Below, one piece after another: positions 37,816 through 48,524 of a stretch of 64,000 nt of DNA (its first letter is position 1; each line of letters begins with the position of its first letter). Position numbers and translations under genes: made by a program. The notes beneath the pieces were generated by a model. The model saw nothing but the letters and a program-made list of their open reading frames with translations. It was not told the DNA's origin and did no database searches. The DNA lies in assembly GCF_001469215.1 (NCBI RefSeq), contig NZ_LOFH01000001.1, positions 62,001 through 126,000 on the forward strand, written 5' to 3'. This stretch comes from Pseudoalteromonas sp. H105 (GTDB lineage: Bacteria > Pseudomonadota > Gammaproteobacteria > Enterobacterales > Alteromonadaceae).

Positions 37816-38670
37816 ATGAATGATTTAAAAAACATTGCTGAAAACTTTAAAATACTGGGCTTTACTCTGCTTGAAAGTGACATTTACTGTTATTTATTAC
37901 GTCATGGTCTAAGTACTGGGTATTCTATTGCGAAGGGGATTAACAAGCCTGCTGCCAACGTATATAAAGCATTAGATACCCTGAGTCAGAAGGGGGGCGT
38001 AGTTGCGTCGCAAGGAGCAAGTAAATCATTTAACGCAATACATTGGAAAGAGCTGCTTAGTAGCCAAAAGAAACAGTTTGAACAGGGGTTAAGTGACTTA
38101 AGCGAAAAACTAAAGTTGGTAGAAAGGCATGATACAGACGAGCAAGTTTATCAAGTTGACAACAGCGCACAAGTAATAGACCACGCATTAAGCTTAATTA
38201 AAAATGCCAATAAACTAGTTTTAGCTGACATCGAACCTGATGCCATATCATTATTTGCATCTGCATTAGTTGAAGCTGCTAACCGAGGTGTTGAAGTTAG
38301 GATAAAAGCTTATGAAGAAATTGAATTAACAGGGGTTCATGTTACGTTGAGGCGCCACGGTTCGGATATTCATAAAAAATCTACCGATGTATCTTTCACT
38401 ATTTGTATTGATGGTTTTGAATTCTCCACTGCGATGTTGGCGCAGAATAATTTTAGAGTAATACAAGCTTTTCGCAGTCAGAGCGCATTGATGAATTCAA
38501 TCGTACACAACTATGTTTTATATGGGCAAGTGCTCACTGAACTGAAAGCTCAGCTAAAAGACAATGACCTGGAACGGGCTAAATTGACGTTGAAAAATAC
38601 GGAACACTTACACCCGTTGAGTGAAGAAAACTTCGTCTTTCACAACCTTAAAAAACGATATGGCATCTAA
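37816..38670 (+). CDS. TrmB-like transcriptional regulator
   Basis: 285 residues. The N-terminal winged helix (about 1-85) has the TrmB pattern LGFTLLESDIYCYLLRHG then GINKPAANVYKALDTLSQKG, the usual helix-turn-helix choosing target DNA. A short coiled coil (about 95-115) leads to a C-terminal phospholipase-D-like ligand domain (about 125-240) with ANRGVEVRIKAYEE. An in-frame TTG at 37795 gives a longer form; ATG 37816 is preferred. It precedes the serine hydrolase gene by 23 bases in the same direction, so it probably controls its own operon. The pair lies between two inverted IS3 relatives, suggesting acquisition. Confidence 0.75.
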   Translation: MNDLKNIAENFKILGFTLLESDIYCYLLRHGLSTGYSIAKGINKPAANVYKALDTLSQKGGVVASQGASKSFNAIHWKELLSSQKKQFEQGLSDLSEKLKLVERHDTDEQVYQVDNSAQVIDHALSLIKNANKLVLADIEPDAISLFASALVEAANRGVEVRIKAYEEIELTGVHVTLRRHGSDIHKKSTDVSFTICIDGFEFSTAMLAQNNFRVIQAFRSQSALMNSIVHNYVLYGQVLTELKAQLKDNDLERAKLTLKNTEHLHPLSEENFVFHNLKKRYGI

Positions 38671-38693
38671 CTCATTACCTAAAAAGGATATAC

Positions 38694-40166
38694 GTGGTGA
38701 ATAAAATATTTATTACCTTATTGAGCTTATTGTTCGCGCAAGTAGCGAGCGCTTCTGATTATTCAATGATCGATGATTATGTCTCCAATAATAAAAAGTT
38801 AATACAGCTCCCTTCAGGCACGGCGATAGCAATTATTAAAGACCAAAAAATTGTTTATGAAGGTTATTTTGGTTATTCAGACATAGAGAATAAAAAGAAA
38901 GTTCACAGCGATACCGTGTTTTATATAGCGTCAATGACAAAACCTTTTTATTCGCTATATATGCTGCTTAAAGAAGAACAAGGTAAAGTTGATACACAAT
39001 GGCCTTTAGCAAAACTTTTGGCTGAAATTGAATTTAAACCCGCTTTACAAGCGAATAAAGTGACCGTCCAGGATTTACTGTCTCATACCAGTGGTGTCGA
39101 CAGTTGGCCACTGATCCAAGCAACTGCATATACAGGTCAATATGACGACAATGTATTGGCAAAGATACTCGAACATTCATACGTTAATGAAAATGCCCCA
39201 TTGGGGGAGTATCGATATACCAATGTGGGATACAATATTTTGAGCTATTGGTCTGACAAAAACTTAAATACTTTATGGCAACTAGGGCTAAACGAATCAA
39301 TCTTTAAACCGTTAGATATGTCACACACTTCGGCCAGAATGAGTGATATTGATAAAAACGACTGGGATTATGCGCATGGATATTCTGTAAAGTCTGTTGA
39401 TCCAGAGCAGCGCGTATATTTGCAAAAAACGGATAAAACAATGCACGCCGCAGGCGGTATGATCTCTACGGCTAAAGACCTTGCTCGCTTTTTAATCACA
39501 CAGGTAAATCAAGGTAAACTCGATGGCGAACAAGTGTTGCCTAATCATGTCATAGGTAAATCCCAGCAAAAATTGATTGATTATAAAGACAGAGGCCGTC
39601 AACGAGCCTATGGTTGGGGGTGGCAGATTCGAACGCTTTTTGATGAAAAGCTCCTTGAACATCGCGGTGGTTTTTTTGGTGCCAGTACATATATGTCGTT
39701 TATGCCTGACAAAAAAATAGGGGTTGTTGTACTGAGTAACCAAGATAAGTGGGGAGGGGATTTGGCATATGCAATAGAGAGTATGGGGTATGCGATTGCT
39801 CTTGATAAACCTAACGAAGAGATTACAGGACTGTATGAGCGAAATGAGGCATTCGTTAAGAAAAACACGAGTAAGTTTTTTGCAACCAAAAAAGGCAAAA
39901 GCCCTGAGGTAAATGCAACAATTTCATCTGATTATTTAGGAACTTTTATTCATGACACATTAGGCACTATCACGGTGGAGAAAAGTAACGTCACAGGTCA
40001 TACAATATCTTGGGGGGCGATGTCGAGCCGACTCTATAAAGGTGATAGCCCAAATCAAATAACCGCTATGTTTACACCTAATTATCATGAATCTATCGTA
40101 TTTATGTCCTCTTCGGACAATAAACAATACCTTAAATATCGAGATTATACTTTTCTAAAGAAATAG
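38694..40166 (+). CDS. Serine hydrolase, beta-lactamase/penicillin-binding class C-like
   Basis: 490 residues with a signal peptide (about 1-21, ending VASASD). The beta-lactamase-related fold is clear: S-x-x-K in YIASMTKPFYS (about residues 82-85), the tyrosine motif YTN in EYRYTNVGYN, and the third motif HRGG in LLEHRGGFFGAS. The C-terminal 100 residues are an extra beta domain, as in many esterase or D-aminopeptidase-like members. It starts at one of two adjacent GTG codons with AAAAGGA upstream. Likely periplasmic hydrolase of esters, amides or peptides; true beta-lactamase activity is not implied. Translated just after the TrmB-like gene. Confidence 0.82.
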   Translation: MVNKIFITLLSLLFAQVASASDYSMIDDYVSNNKKLIQLPSGTAIAIIKDQKIVYEGYFGYSDIENKKKVHSDTVFYIASMTKPFYSLYMLLKEEQGKVDTQWPLAKLLAEIEFKPALQANKVTVQDLLSHTSGVDSWPLIQATAYTGQYDDNVLAKILEHSYVNENAPLGEYRYTNVGYNILSYWSDKNLNTLWQLGLNESIFKPLDMSHTSARMSDIDKNDWDYAHGYSVKSVDPEQRVYLQKTDKTMHAAGGMISTAKDLARFLITQVNQGKLDGEQVLPNHVIGKSQQKLIDYKDRGRQRAYGWGWQIRTLFDEKLLEHRGGFFGASTYMSFMPDKKIGVVVLSNQDKWGGDLAYAIESMGYAIALDKPNEEITGLYERNEAFVKKNTSKFFATKKGKSPEVNATISSDYLGTFIHDTLGTITVEKSNVTGHTISWGAMSSRLYKGDSPNQITAMFTPNYHESIVFMSSSDNKQYLKYRDYTFLKK

Positions 40167-40181
40167 GCAGCTTGTATATCG

Positions 40182-40330
40182 TGGCTAAGTTAACTTGGCC
40201 ACAGTTTTATCGTTTGGCATTACTTTTTCTGGCCTTGTAACAGATTCAGTGTAACTACTATTTAATTTAATATCTTTCTAGGCGTCTTCGTATTCCATAA
40301 TAAAACGACTCATCGGCGGACATCAGTTTT
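40182..40330 (-). mobile_element. Solo end of an IS3-family element (remnant)
   Basis: TGGCTAAGTTAACTTGGCC followed by ACAGTTTTA closely resembles the right end of the IS3-family copies at 36988 and 42259 (TGGTCAACTAATTTTGGCC, then ACAGTTTTA). Translating the minus strand inward gives an orfB-like C-terminus ending DKTVAKLT then stop, comparable to SKTVAKIS in the nearby element, with a frame break after YEDA. The inner boundary is uncertain. It lies immediately after the serine hydrolase gene. The remaining bases to 40494 hold the chemoreceptor promoter and nothing else recognised. Confidence 0.5.
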
Positions 40331-40494
40331 GAATGGACATCGTCCCTTTATTGTTTGGCGCTCATGTGTGAGCTGATTTTATGAGTATCAAGAGGGAAGT
40401 TATTACTTCACTTGCAACAATAATATCTTATACTGAAGTTAATCAAAAATATAATAATCATCCAATTAAGATGATTTGGGCTGAGAGTTAATCG

Positions 40495-42174
40495 ATGAAG
40501 AAGTTTATTTCACAATTATCTATTCGTGGTCGGTTTATGATTTTGGCGGGCGTGATGTTAGCAATATTGTTAGTGTCATCTATTACCGGCTTGAAATCAC
40601 TGTGGAGTATAGGTAAAGAGTTGGACTCAATTGCCAAACAAGATATTCCTCTGACCAAAATGCTCACCAAGATCACCACCCATCAACTCGAACAAGCGAT
40701 TCACTTTGAAAGGGCTTTACGTTATGGCGAAATTAAAGATCGTGAGCCGCATGTCATTCCTTTGTTGAAAAAAGAGGTTACTAAGTTTGAAACATTGTCT
40801 CACCAAGTAGACGATGAAATTGAAAAATCGCTTATTTTCATAAATCAAGTATTAAACCAAGAGCATGATGTGTCAGTTGACGTTCAGTTTCGGAGCATAT
40901 TATCACAGCTGAAAAAAATTGGACAAGAACACAAAGTTTATAACGCTCATGGTGAAGAAGTTTTTCAATTACTTAGACAAGGTAATTTGCACGAAGCAGT
41001 ATTAAAAGCTGATAAGATTGTGGAGGAAGAAGATAACCTCGACCAAGCATTAGAAGAGCTATTGATTGAGATAGAAAACTTTACAGAGCAAGCAGCAATA
41101 CTTGCATTAGAGCATGAAAAGAACGCTGAAATCACACAGATAGTCGTTGTGCTAGTCGCTATCGCTCTCGTCATTTTTCTTAGTTGGCTAATATCCTCAG
41201 CTACCCGTGAACGTATGTTGTTGATTGCCAGTCGATTACAAAGTATGGCCGATGGTGATTTAACCGTTGAAATAGAAGGCCGCGAAGAAATTAATAAAAG
41301 CATTAACAAGATGCGCGACGAAATTAAACTAATTGCTCATGCGATTCAAGATTCTGCTGAGCTGTTAAACACCAATGTTGAGCAAGTTTTAGTGACTGTA
41401 AGCCAAACCAGTACAAATATGCTAGCTCAGCAAACACAAACTGAGCAGGTTGCGACAGCGGCAACCGAAATGAATGCCAATGCAGTGAAAATTGCTAGCA
41501 ATACTCAAACAGCCACCCAGTTGGCTAAGAAAGCGAATGAGCAGGCGACTGACAGTCAACAGGTTTTGCAGATTGCAACCGATGAGATCATGCTATTAGC
41601 AAAACGAATTGATGAAGCGACCCAAGTGATTAGTGACGTAGAGCAAGATAGCGATAACATTAATACCGTGCTAGAAGTTATTAGCAGTATTGCAGAGCAA
41701 ACTAATTTATTAGCTCTTAATGCTGCTATTGAAGCCGCTCGAGCAGGCGATCAAGGTCGTGGTTTTGCTGTGGTTGCGGATGAAGTACGCACACTTGCTG
41801 GCCGAACACAAGAATCAACAGAATCTATAAAAGCTATTATTGAAAAACTACAAGTAGGCTCAAAACGGGCTGTTGCTGTTATGAATCAAAGTTGTGAGCA
41901 ATCACAGGGAGTCGTAGAGCAAACACAAACCGCAGCAGCTACAATAAATCTAATTGTCAGCGCTGTAAGAGATATAAACTCAATGAGTAAGCAAATTGCT
42001 AACTCGGCAAAGCAACAAATTGAAGTATCAGGAGAAGTTGCTAAAAATGCAAATGAGATTTCCCATATGGGTGAGCAAAATTCTCAAGGTGCTAAGGAAA
42101 CGGATAAAGCCATGCAGCAAGCAGGCAACATGTCAATAGAGCTGCTAAAAGTTGCTAAGCGCTTTAAAATATAA
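40495..42174 (+). CDS. Methyl-accepting chemotaxis protein
   Basis: 559 residues. TM1 about 14-35 ([20 protein letters not shown]), a mainly helical periplasmic ligand domain (about 40-210), TM2 about 212-235, a short HAMP-like segment with [18 protein letters not shown], then the signalling helical hairpin. The hairpin tip carries the highly conserved [18 protein letters not shown] then [18 protein letters not shown]. The last helices have Gln/Glu pairs suitable for methylation. Relays ligand binding to CheA and the flagellar motor. No C-terminal receptor-methylase tether is visible. Confidence 0.92.
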   Translation: MKKFISQLSIRGRFMILAGVMLAILLVSSITGLKSLWSIGKELDSIAKQDIPLTKMLTKITTHQLEQAIHFERALRYGEIKDREPHVIPLLKKEVTKFETLSHQVDDEIEKSLIFINQVLNQEHDVSVDVQFRSILSQLKKIGQEHKVYNAHGEEVFQLLRQGNLHEAVLKADKIVEEEDNLDQALEELLIEIENFTEQAAILALEHEKNAEITQIVVVLVAIALVIFLSWLISSATRERMLLIASRLQSMADGDLTVEIEGREEINKSINKMRDEIKLIAHAIQDSAELLNTNVEQVLVTVSQTSTNMLAQQTQTEQVATAATEMNANAVKIASNTQTATQLAKKANEQATDSQQVLQIATDEIMLLAKRIDEATQVISDVEQDSDNINTVLEVISSIAEQTNLLALNAAIEAARAGDQGRGFAVVADEVRTLAGRTQESTESIKAIIEKLQVGSKRAVAVMNQSCEQSQGVVEQTQTAAATINLIVSAVRDINSMSKQIANSAKQQIEVSGEVAKNANEISHMGEQNSQGAKETDKAMQQAGNMSIELLKVAKRFKI

Positions 42175-42334
42175 AGGTAAATAATCGCGTTTTAAATCAA
42201 TTGAAATCGAATTATGTCTTTGTGGCAAAACTATTTTTGACTTATATAGTCTTATTCATGTAGTGGCATAGTTAATTTGGCCACCCATTAAGAAAGAAAT
42301 TTTATGCTATTTGCATACAGATTTGGGTGAAAAG

Positions 42335-43514
<1,180 letters not shown>

Positions 43515-43593
43515 CCACTTCACCATGCAGCTCAATTAACAACCGAGCATATGAAAGAGATTTAATTAATTGTACACAACTTGGAGAGGTCGA

Positions 43594-44520
43594 ATGAAAG
43601 ATACTCAATACACTGAAGATTTTACTTCTGACTATTTTAAAGAAGTATTAACCATCTTTTTCGATGCATTGCCTGACCCCATCTTTGTCATCAACCAAAA
43701 CGGTTTAATTCTTAGTGTACTTGGCGGTAGTTCACATAAAGTTAATTGCTTCCCCAATGTTAGAGAAAGCCAATACTTGCACGATACACTTCCATTAGAG
43801 GTTGCTGACAAATGTTTACATACAATAAATAAGGCGATTGAAGATGAATCCCTAATCTGTATAGATTATGAAGTAGAAAAGAAGTATCTTTCACCTGAAT
43901 TTTGTAGCAATCAGTTTTATCAAGGGAGAATATTCCCACTAAAGCAGTATAAGTCTGATCTGAGGGCTGTTTTATGGATAGCAATTAATACTACCGAAAA
44001 AGTATTATTCACTAAAAAATTAAATGAACTTGCTATTAATGATGAATTAACAGGGATTAACAATAGAAGGTACTTCAATGAGGTAATGAAGAGAACTTTT
44101 GATATGTTTCAGAGAGATAAGGTTTCTTTTTGTATCCTTATGCTCGACATAGACTTTTTTAAAAAGGTGAATGACAGTTACGGTCACGATGGCGGTGATG
44201 CATTATTAAAAAGCTTAGCCTGCACTTTAAAAGAGTCTTTAAGAGACATTGATTTTTTAGCCCGTTATGGTGGCGAAGAATTTATTGCCTTACTTCCCAA
44301 TACAGAGAAGTCAGACGCGTTTATTGTTGCTCAAAGAGTTCGATTAGCTGTTGAAAAGAGTATTGTCCAGCATGGCACTCAGAAAATAAGGGTAACAATG
44401 AGTATTGGGGGCGGGGAAATATCGCCTGGCGATAAAGACTATGAGTCAGTAATTAAAAGAGCTGATGTTGCTCTATATGAAGCTAAAAACTCTGGTCGAA
44501 ACAAAGTAGTTATAGCGTGA
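43594..44520 (+). CDS. Diguanylate cyclase with N-terminal PAS domain
   Basis: 308 residues. PAS-like domain about 15-130 (FDALPDPIFVINQNGLILSV), then a GGDEF domain (about 145-308) with LDIDFFKKVNDSYGHDGGD and active GGEEF. The inhibitory site is intact: RDID (RxxD) precedes FLARYGGEEF, unlike the enzyme at 23967. The start at ATG 43594 is supported by GGAGAGG just upstream; the in-frame TTG at 43570 is rejected. Cytoplasmic. It begins 72 bases after the IS3 copy and lies next to the plastic region at nth. Confidence 0.88.
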   Translation: MKDTQYTEDFTSDYFKEVLTIFFDALPDPIFVINQNGLILSVLGGSSHKVNCFPNVRESQYLHDTLPLEVADKCLHTINKAIEDESLICIDYEVEKKYLSPEFCSNQFYQGRIFPLKQYKSDLRAVLWIAINTTEKVLFTKKLNELAINDELTGINNRRYFNEVMKRTFDMFQRDKVSFCILMLDIDFFKKVNDSYGHDGGDALLKSLACTLKESLRDIDFLARYGGEEFIALLPNTEKSDAFIVAQRVRLAVEKSIVQHGTQKIRVTMSIGGGEISPGDKDYESVIKRADVALYEAKNSGRNKVVIA

Positions 44521-44706
44521 ATGATTTGTTTTTAATCGATTAAATAAGTAGTAAGGTAGGAAAAGTTAAATTGAAAGCCATAACGCTCACCACTGACTGT
44601 AAGCGTGTATCATAGAAGGTTCAATAGCAAAATTTCAATGGCTGTGATGAGTGCAAAATTTTATTCTGGTTATTTGTTTTTATTGATTAACATTATTTGC
44701 TCTAGG

Positions 44707-44952
44707 CTAGTCAGTTTTATCTTTAAATTCACATCAATCTTCAATGATACATGAGTCACATTTAGGCTTACGGGCGGTACACACGTATCGGCCGTGCAGA
44801 ATCAACCAGTGGTGTACATCTACTTTTAACTCGGCAGGTACTACTTTTTCGAGTTTTTTCTCAACCTCAACCACATTTTTGCCCATAGCGAACTTGGTAC
44901 GATTTGATACACGATCGATGTGAGTGTCTACTGCTATTGTCGGCCAGCCAAA
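44707..44952 (-). pseudogene. Truncated nth 3' fragment, copy 1
   Basis: Encodes only the last third of endonuclease III, from FGWPTIAVDTHIDRV to the C-terminus. The iron-sulfur region reads CTARKPKCDSC, but the codon after IIED is TGA (TTG in the intact gene), so the fourth Cys is past a stop. It begins exactly at the codons AAA-GCCAGCC (minus strand FGW) where copy 2 also begins. Bases 44737-44889 are identical to copy 2 over 153 bp, while 44882-44952 match the intact gene with one mismatch in 71. It is a mosaic. Confidence 0.9.
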
Positions 44953-45219
44953 AGATAACAAAGGTAGATATTATTAGTCTTCTTAGTTGTGCCAATTATA
45001 GTCTTTGAACCTTAATAATCTATACTTTGAATTGTTGAGGTTATGTGCTCTTTACTTACGAATATTGTGCCAACATCATTTAATGATCACCGCTTTTCTT
45101 TCGAAGTATTGAGTTACTTTACTCAAAACGAATACTCAGGGCTTGCCTTAAAAACGCTGTCTATATTTCTTTCGAAGAGTAAATAATGCATAACAAATTT
45201 CAATAATCGGAGATTTGGC
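44953..45219 (+). ncRNA. IS110 left-end non-coding region, candidate bridge RNA locus
   Basis: The 267 bases between the nth fragment and the IS110 transposase gene contain no open frame of note. IS110-group elements carry their structured bridge RNA in the 5' non-coding end, which is about this long. It contains self-complementary stretches such as TTTCTTTCGAAG repeated near 45100 and 45170. No fold was computed, so this is a positional prediction, and the true left end of the IS is not fixed. Confidence 0.35.
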
Positions 45220-46476
45220 ATGAATACTAAAAATGATAACTTTTCTGCATATATTGGCCTTGATTGGGCTGATAAAAAACATGATATTTGTGTGCAGGTT
45301 AAAGACGAAGAGTCTCGGGCGTTCAGCGTAATTTCTCACTCACCTGAATCAATTCATGATTGGGTTGAGGCATTACATGAAAAAGTAAAAGGCAATATTG
45401 CTGTTGCAGTTGAGTTAAATAAAGGACCCATAGTATACGCCTTGCAAAAATATAGCTTTGTTACAGTTTATCCTATTCATGGATTAACCCTTGCTCGATA
45501 CAGACAAGCTATGTTTCCCAGCGGTTCAAAAGATGATCCTTCAGACGCTGAATTAGCATTAGATATGATGCTCAATTATCCAAAGAAGATTACCCCCCTA
45601 AAACCAAGCAGCGAGAAAACAAGAATATTAGCCCTTCTTGTCGAACAACGTCGATTACTTGTAGACGACAAACGTAGGCATGCGAACCGAATCATTAATG
45701 CTCTAAAGCAATATTATACACAGCCCTTAGAGTGGTTTTCACACAGAGATACAGAGCTATTTTGTAATTTTCTAATTAAATTCCCAAACTTAAATGAATT
45801 GAAACGCGTTAGAACAAATACAGTTGCCAAACTATTAAACTCCAGAGGAGGGCCCACTGTTAAGAAGACCCCAGAACGCATTGCATCTATAAAAGAGGCA
45901 ATTCCTCTTACTAACGACGAATCTTTAATTATACCTTATCAAACGTTTGTCATCGCATTGGCTAAACAGCTGTTGGTATTAATTAACAATATTCGAGAGT
46001 ATGACTCACAAATAAACTCAATTTTTACCAGTATGGATGACGCTTCAATATTTGCTTCACTTCCCGGCACAGGCCCTTGCCTTGCTCCTAGGCTTTTAGC
46101 TGCTTTAGGGGAAGATAAATCTCGTTTTAGTAGCGCACAAGAAATACAAAATTATGCAGGGTTATCGCCAGTTACAGAGCGTAGTGGTCAAAAGAGCTGG
46201 GTACATTGGCGCTGGCAATGTTCTAAATTTGTCCGTCAGAGCTTTATAGAGTGGGCTTCCAAAAGCGTAGGGCAATCTTATTGGGCGGGCATTTATTACG
46301 CACAGCAAAAAGCGAAAGGTAATTCACACCAATCAGCAATAAGAGCGTTGGCATATAAATGGGTAAGGATCTTATTTAGGTGCTGGAAAAAAGGAAAAGC
46401 TTATGATGAATCAAAATATTTAAAAGCACTAAAAGAGAAAGGTTCTCCTCTTTTAGTGGTAGAAAAAGCTTGTTGA
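45220..46476 (+). CDS. IS110-family transposase (DEDD recombinase)
   Basis: 418 residues. The N-terminal RuvC-like DEDD domain has Asp15 in YIGLDWADKKHD, Glu in AVELNKG, and the closing acidic pair in KDDPSDAELALD. The C-terminal Transposase_20 domain has ASLPGTGPCLAPRLLAALG, NYAGLSPVTERSGQK with the conserved Ser, and RALAYKWVRILFRCW. Both catalytic halves look intact. It has a long upstream and a very short downstream non-coding end (24 bases to the lysR stop), as in the IS110 group. It sits between nth fragment 1 and the LysR gene. Confidence 0.9.
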   Translation: MNTKNDNFSAYIGLDWADKKHDICVQVKDEESRAFSVISHSPESIHDWVEALHEKVKGNIAVAVELNKGPIVYALQKYSFVTVYPIHGLTLARYRQAMFPSGSKDDPSDAELALDMMLNYPKKITPLKPSSEKTRILALLVEQRRLLVDDKRRHANRIINALKQYYTQPLEWFSHRDTELFCNFLIKFPNLNELKRVRTNTVAKLLNSRGGPTVKKTPERIASIKEAIPLTNDESLIIPYQTFVIALAKQLLVLINNIREYDSQINSIFTSMDDASIFASLPGTGPCLAPRLLAALGEDKSRFSSAQEIQNYAGLSPVTERSGQKSWVHWRWQCSKFVRQSFIEWASKSVGQSYWAGIYYAQQKAKGNSHQSAIRALAYKWVRILFRCWKKGKAYDESKYLKALKEKGSPLLVVEKAC

Positions 46477-46499
46477 GTGCCTCAGGGCGTGAAGCAGGC

Positions 46500-47471
46500 T
46501 TAGAGATTATGGCCATACATTTTGTTGAAATCAGGAATACGGGATTCCCAAATGGGTAGCTTTTCTCCAATTACCTCTTTGAGTGTTTGTATAAATAGTT
46601 TAGTTTTCATTGGAGCATTGCGATGAGGGTAAACTGCGTAAAATGTGCCGTAATCGGTTAAGTTAAGGTGCGTCATTATAGGAATAAGTTTACCGTCGAG
46701 TATTTCGTTCTCTATCATTTGAGCTGTGGTAACCGTCAGCATATTTCCCGCAATTGCGGTATTGATCAGCATTTCAACTTCATTCACTTTATATGTAGGG
46801 GTTAGCTGAAAATGAACATCATTTCCCGAACTATCTTTATATTTAAATTTGTCGATGACTAGTCCTTGAGTAGAGTAAACTACCGCAGGTAGACTTTCTA
46901 ATTTAGGAACTGTTTTTGGTGTCCCATATTTCTGTAAAAATTCAGGAGATGCGACAATCAATAGCCTGTTTCTGGCAATTTGTTTAGCAATAAGGTTTGA
47001 TTCTTTCGGCTCACCAATTCGAAACCCTATATCAAAACCTTCACCGACAATATCAACCATTCGATCTTCAAGTAACAATTCAACGCGAACATCTGGATAT
47101 AGGGTTTGAAATTTTAATATAGCTTTTTGTACATATTGGCGGCCAAATAAAGTTGAGCTGGAAATTTTAAGTTCTCCTCTTGGTTCACTATGATAGTTTT
47201 CAGCTAATCGTTTAGAGTTACTTAGCAAGTCTCTCAATTGTTTTGATTGACCAACCATTTCACTGCCAGCAGCAGTTAATGACAATGAGCGAGTTGTCCT
47301 GTTCAGTAATTGAACCCCAAGCTCATTTTCAAGCTTTACTATCTGCTTGGAAATAGCAGAACTGTTGACGTTTCGTAATTCCGATACCTTTGCAAAACTG
47401 CCTAACTCAGAAACTTCTAATAATAGTAATAGTCTGCTAGCTAGATCCATAAATTTGCCCATTGATTCCAT
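46500..47471 (-). CDS. LysR-family transcriptional regulator
   Basis: 323 residues. The N-terminal winged HTH (about 8-67) has FAKVSELRNVNSSAISKQIVKLENELG and LLNRTTRSLSLTAAG split over helix and wing. The C-terminal effector domain (about 95-300) is of the usual two-lobe type, with GELKISSSTLFGRQYVQ and IGFRIGEPKESNL. Divergent from the enoyl-CoA hydratase gene across 122 bases, the classic arrangement for LysR control of the neighbour. Its stop lies 24 bases after the IS110 transposase gene. Confidence 0.92.
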   Translation of the reverse strand: MESMGKFMDLASRLLLLLEVSELGSFAKVSELRNVNSSAISKQIVKLENELGVQLLNRTTRSLSLTAAGSEMVGQSKQLRDLLSNSKRLAENYHSEPRGELKISSSTLFGRQYVQKAILKFQTLYPDVRVELLLEDRMVDIVGEGFDIGFRIGEPKESNLIAKQIARNRLLIVASPEFLQKYGTPKTVPKLESLPAVVYSTQGLVIDKFKYKDSSGNDVHFQLTPTYKVNEVEMLINTAIAGNMLTVTTAQMIENEILDGKLIPIMTHLNLTDYGTFYAVYPHRNAPMKTKLFIQTLKEVIGEKLPIWESRIPDFNKMYGHNL

Positions 47472-47593
47472 TTAGGAAACATTATAGTTCATTTAGGTCT
47501 GTTTTTGGATGTCAAAAATAATTTTACATTACCTGCATAAACAGGCCGTGACCAATATAGAGTTACGTATTTTTAAGCAAAGAGGGCAAGACC

Positions 47594-48406
47594 ATGAAAA
47601 AATTGATCATTACAAAAGAAGCTGGCGTTGCAACCGCAGTAATAACAAACCCACCTGTTAATATTCTAACCATTGATTTAATAAACGAACTAAATCAGTT
47701 CATTTTATCGCTAAAGGATGACCGCGAAACTAAAGCCGTAGTATTCAAGTCATTTCATGAGGCATTTTTCATTGCTCATCTAGACCTTAACGTTATAAAT
47801 GGTACTCAAGGAGGGCAAGCTGCATCTGTAGAATTTAATCATATGATTACTAATATTAAAGCAATGAAGCAACTTTCAATTGCTGTTGTTGACGGTGTCG
47901 CCCGTGGTGGCGGTAACGAATTTGTTATGGCATGTGACCTATCTTATGGCACACAAAATTCTGCGTTCGCTCAACCAGAGTTATATGTCAACATCCCAAC
48001 AGGAGGCCAAGGTGCGGTGCAATTTGCTCGTCGTCTAGGTAAAGGAAAAGCACTACAAGCATTACTAACAGGTGCAGACTTTACACCGCAACAAGCAGAG
48101 CAACTAAGTATCATTACTCAGTACGTACCTAAAAGTGAGATAGATGAGTTTTTAAAGCAGCTGTTATCGATAGTTAGTGGGTGGGAAGTACGTGATATCG
48201 TTATGTATAAAGAAATCATTGCTGCTTCTATCATTGATGAAGATGTTGGCACAGAATTAGAACTAAGATATTTCTTAGAACGAGCCAAAGAGGAAAAAAC
48301 TCAAGCGATTATCTCAGCGTTTTTAAAACATGGTGGGCAAACCGAACGCGAAGCAAAAGATATTCAAGGTATTTTTGTTGATACTGCACAAGAGTTATCT
48401 GAATAA
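47594..48406 (+). CDS. Enoyl-CoA hydratase/isomerase family protein
   Basis: 270 residues, crotonase fold. The first oxyanion-hole strand reads FFIAHLDLNVI (usually FSAGxDL), and the second is VDGVARGGGNEFVMACDLSYG with the conserved Gly-Gly. FAQPELYVNIPTGGQGAVQFARRLG follows the family pattern, but the position often holding the catalytic Glu reads ELYVNIPTGG. The reaction is therefore unsure: hydration, isomerisation or thioester hydrolysis of an acyl-CoA. Good ribosome-binding site GAGGG at 47582. Part of the block between nth fragments 1 and 2. Confidence 0.82.
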   Translation: MKKLIITKEAGVATAVITNPPVNILTIDLINELNQFILSLKDDRETKAVVFKSFHEAFFIAHLDLNVINGTQGGQAASVEFNHMITNIKAMKQLSIAVVDGVARGGGNEFVMACDLSYGTQNSAFAQPELYVNIPTGGQGAVQFARRLGKGKALQALLTGADFTPQQAEQLSIITQYVPKSEIDEFLKQLLSIVSGWEVRDIVMYKEIIAASIIDEDVGTELELRYFLERAKEEKTQAIISAFLKHGGQTEREAKDIQGIFVDTAQELSE

Positions 48407-48524
48407 GACCTATGAAGAGAGTTGCGATATTTGGCAGGAAGCAATTATCACAACTACTGCTTTGTTAATTTAATACTAGCCAATTATTTTTATATGTCTT
48501 TGGGTCACTCAAAGACATTATCAA

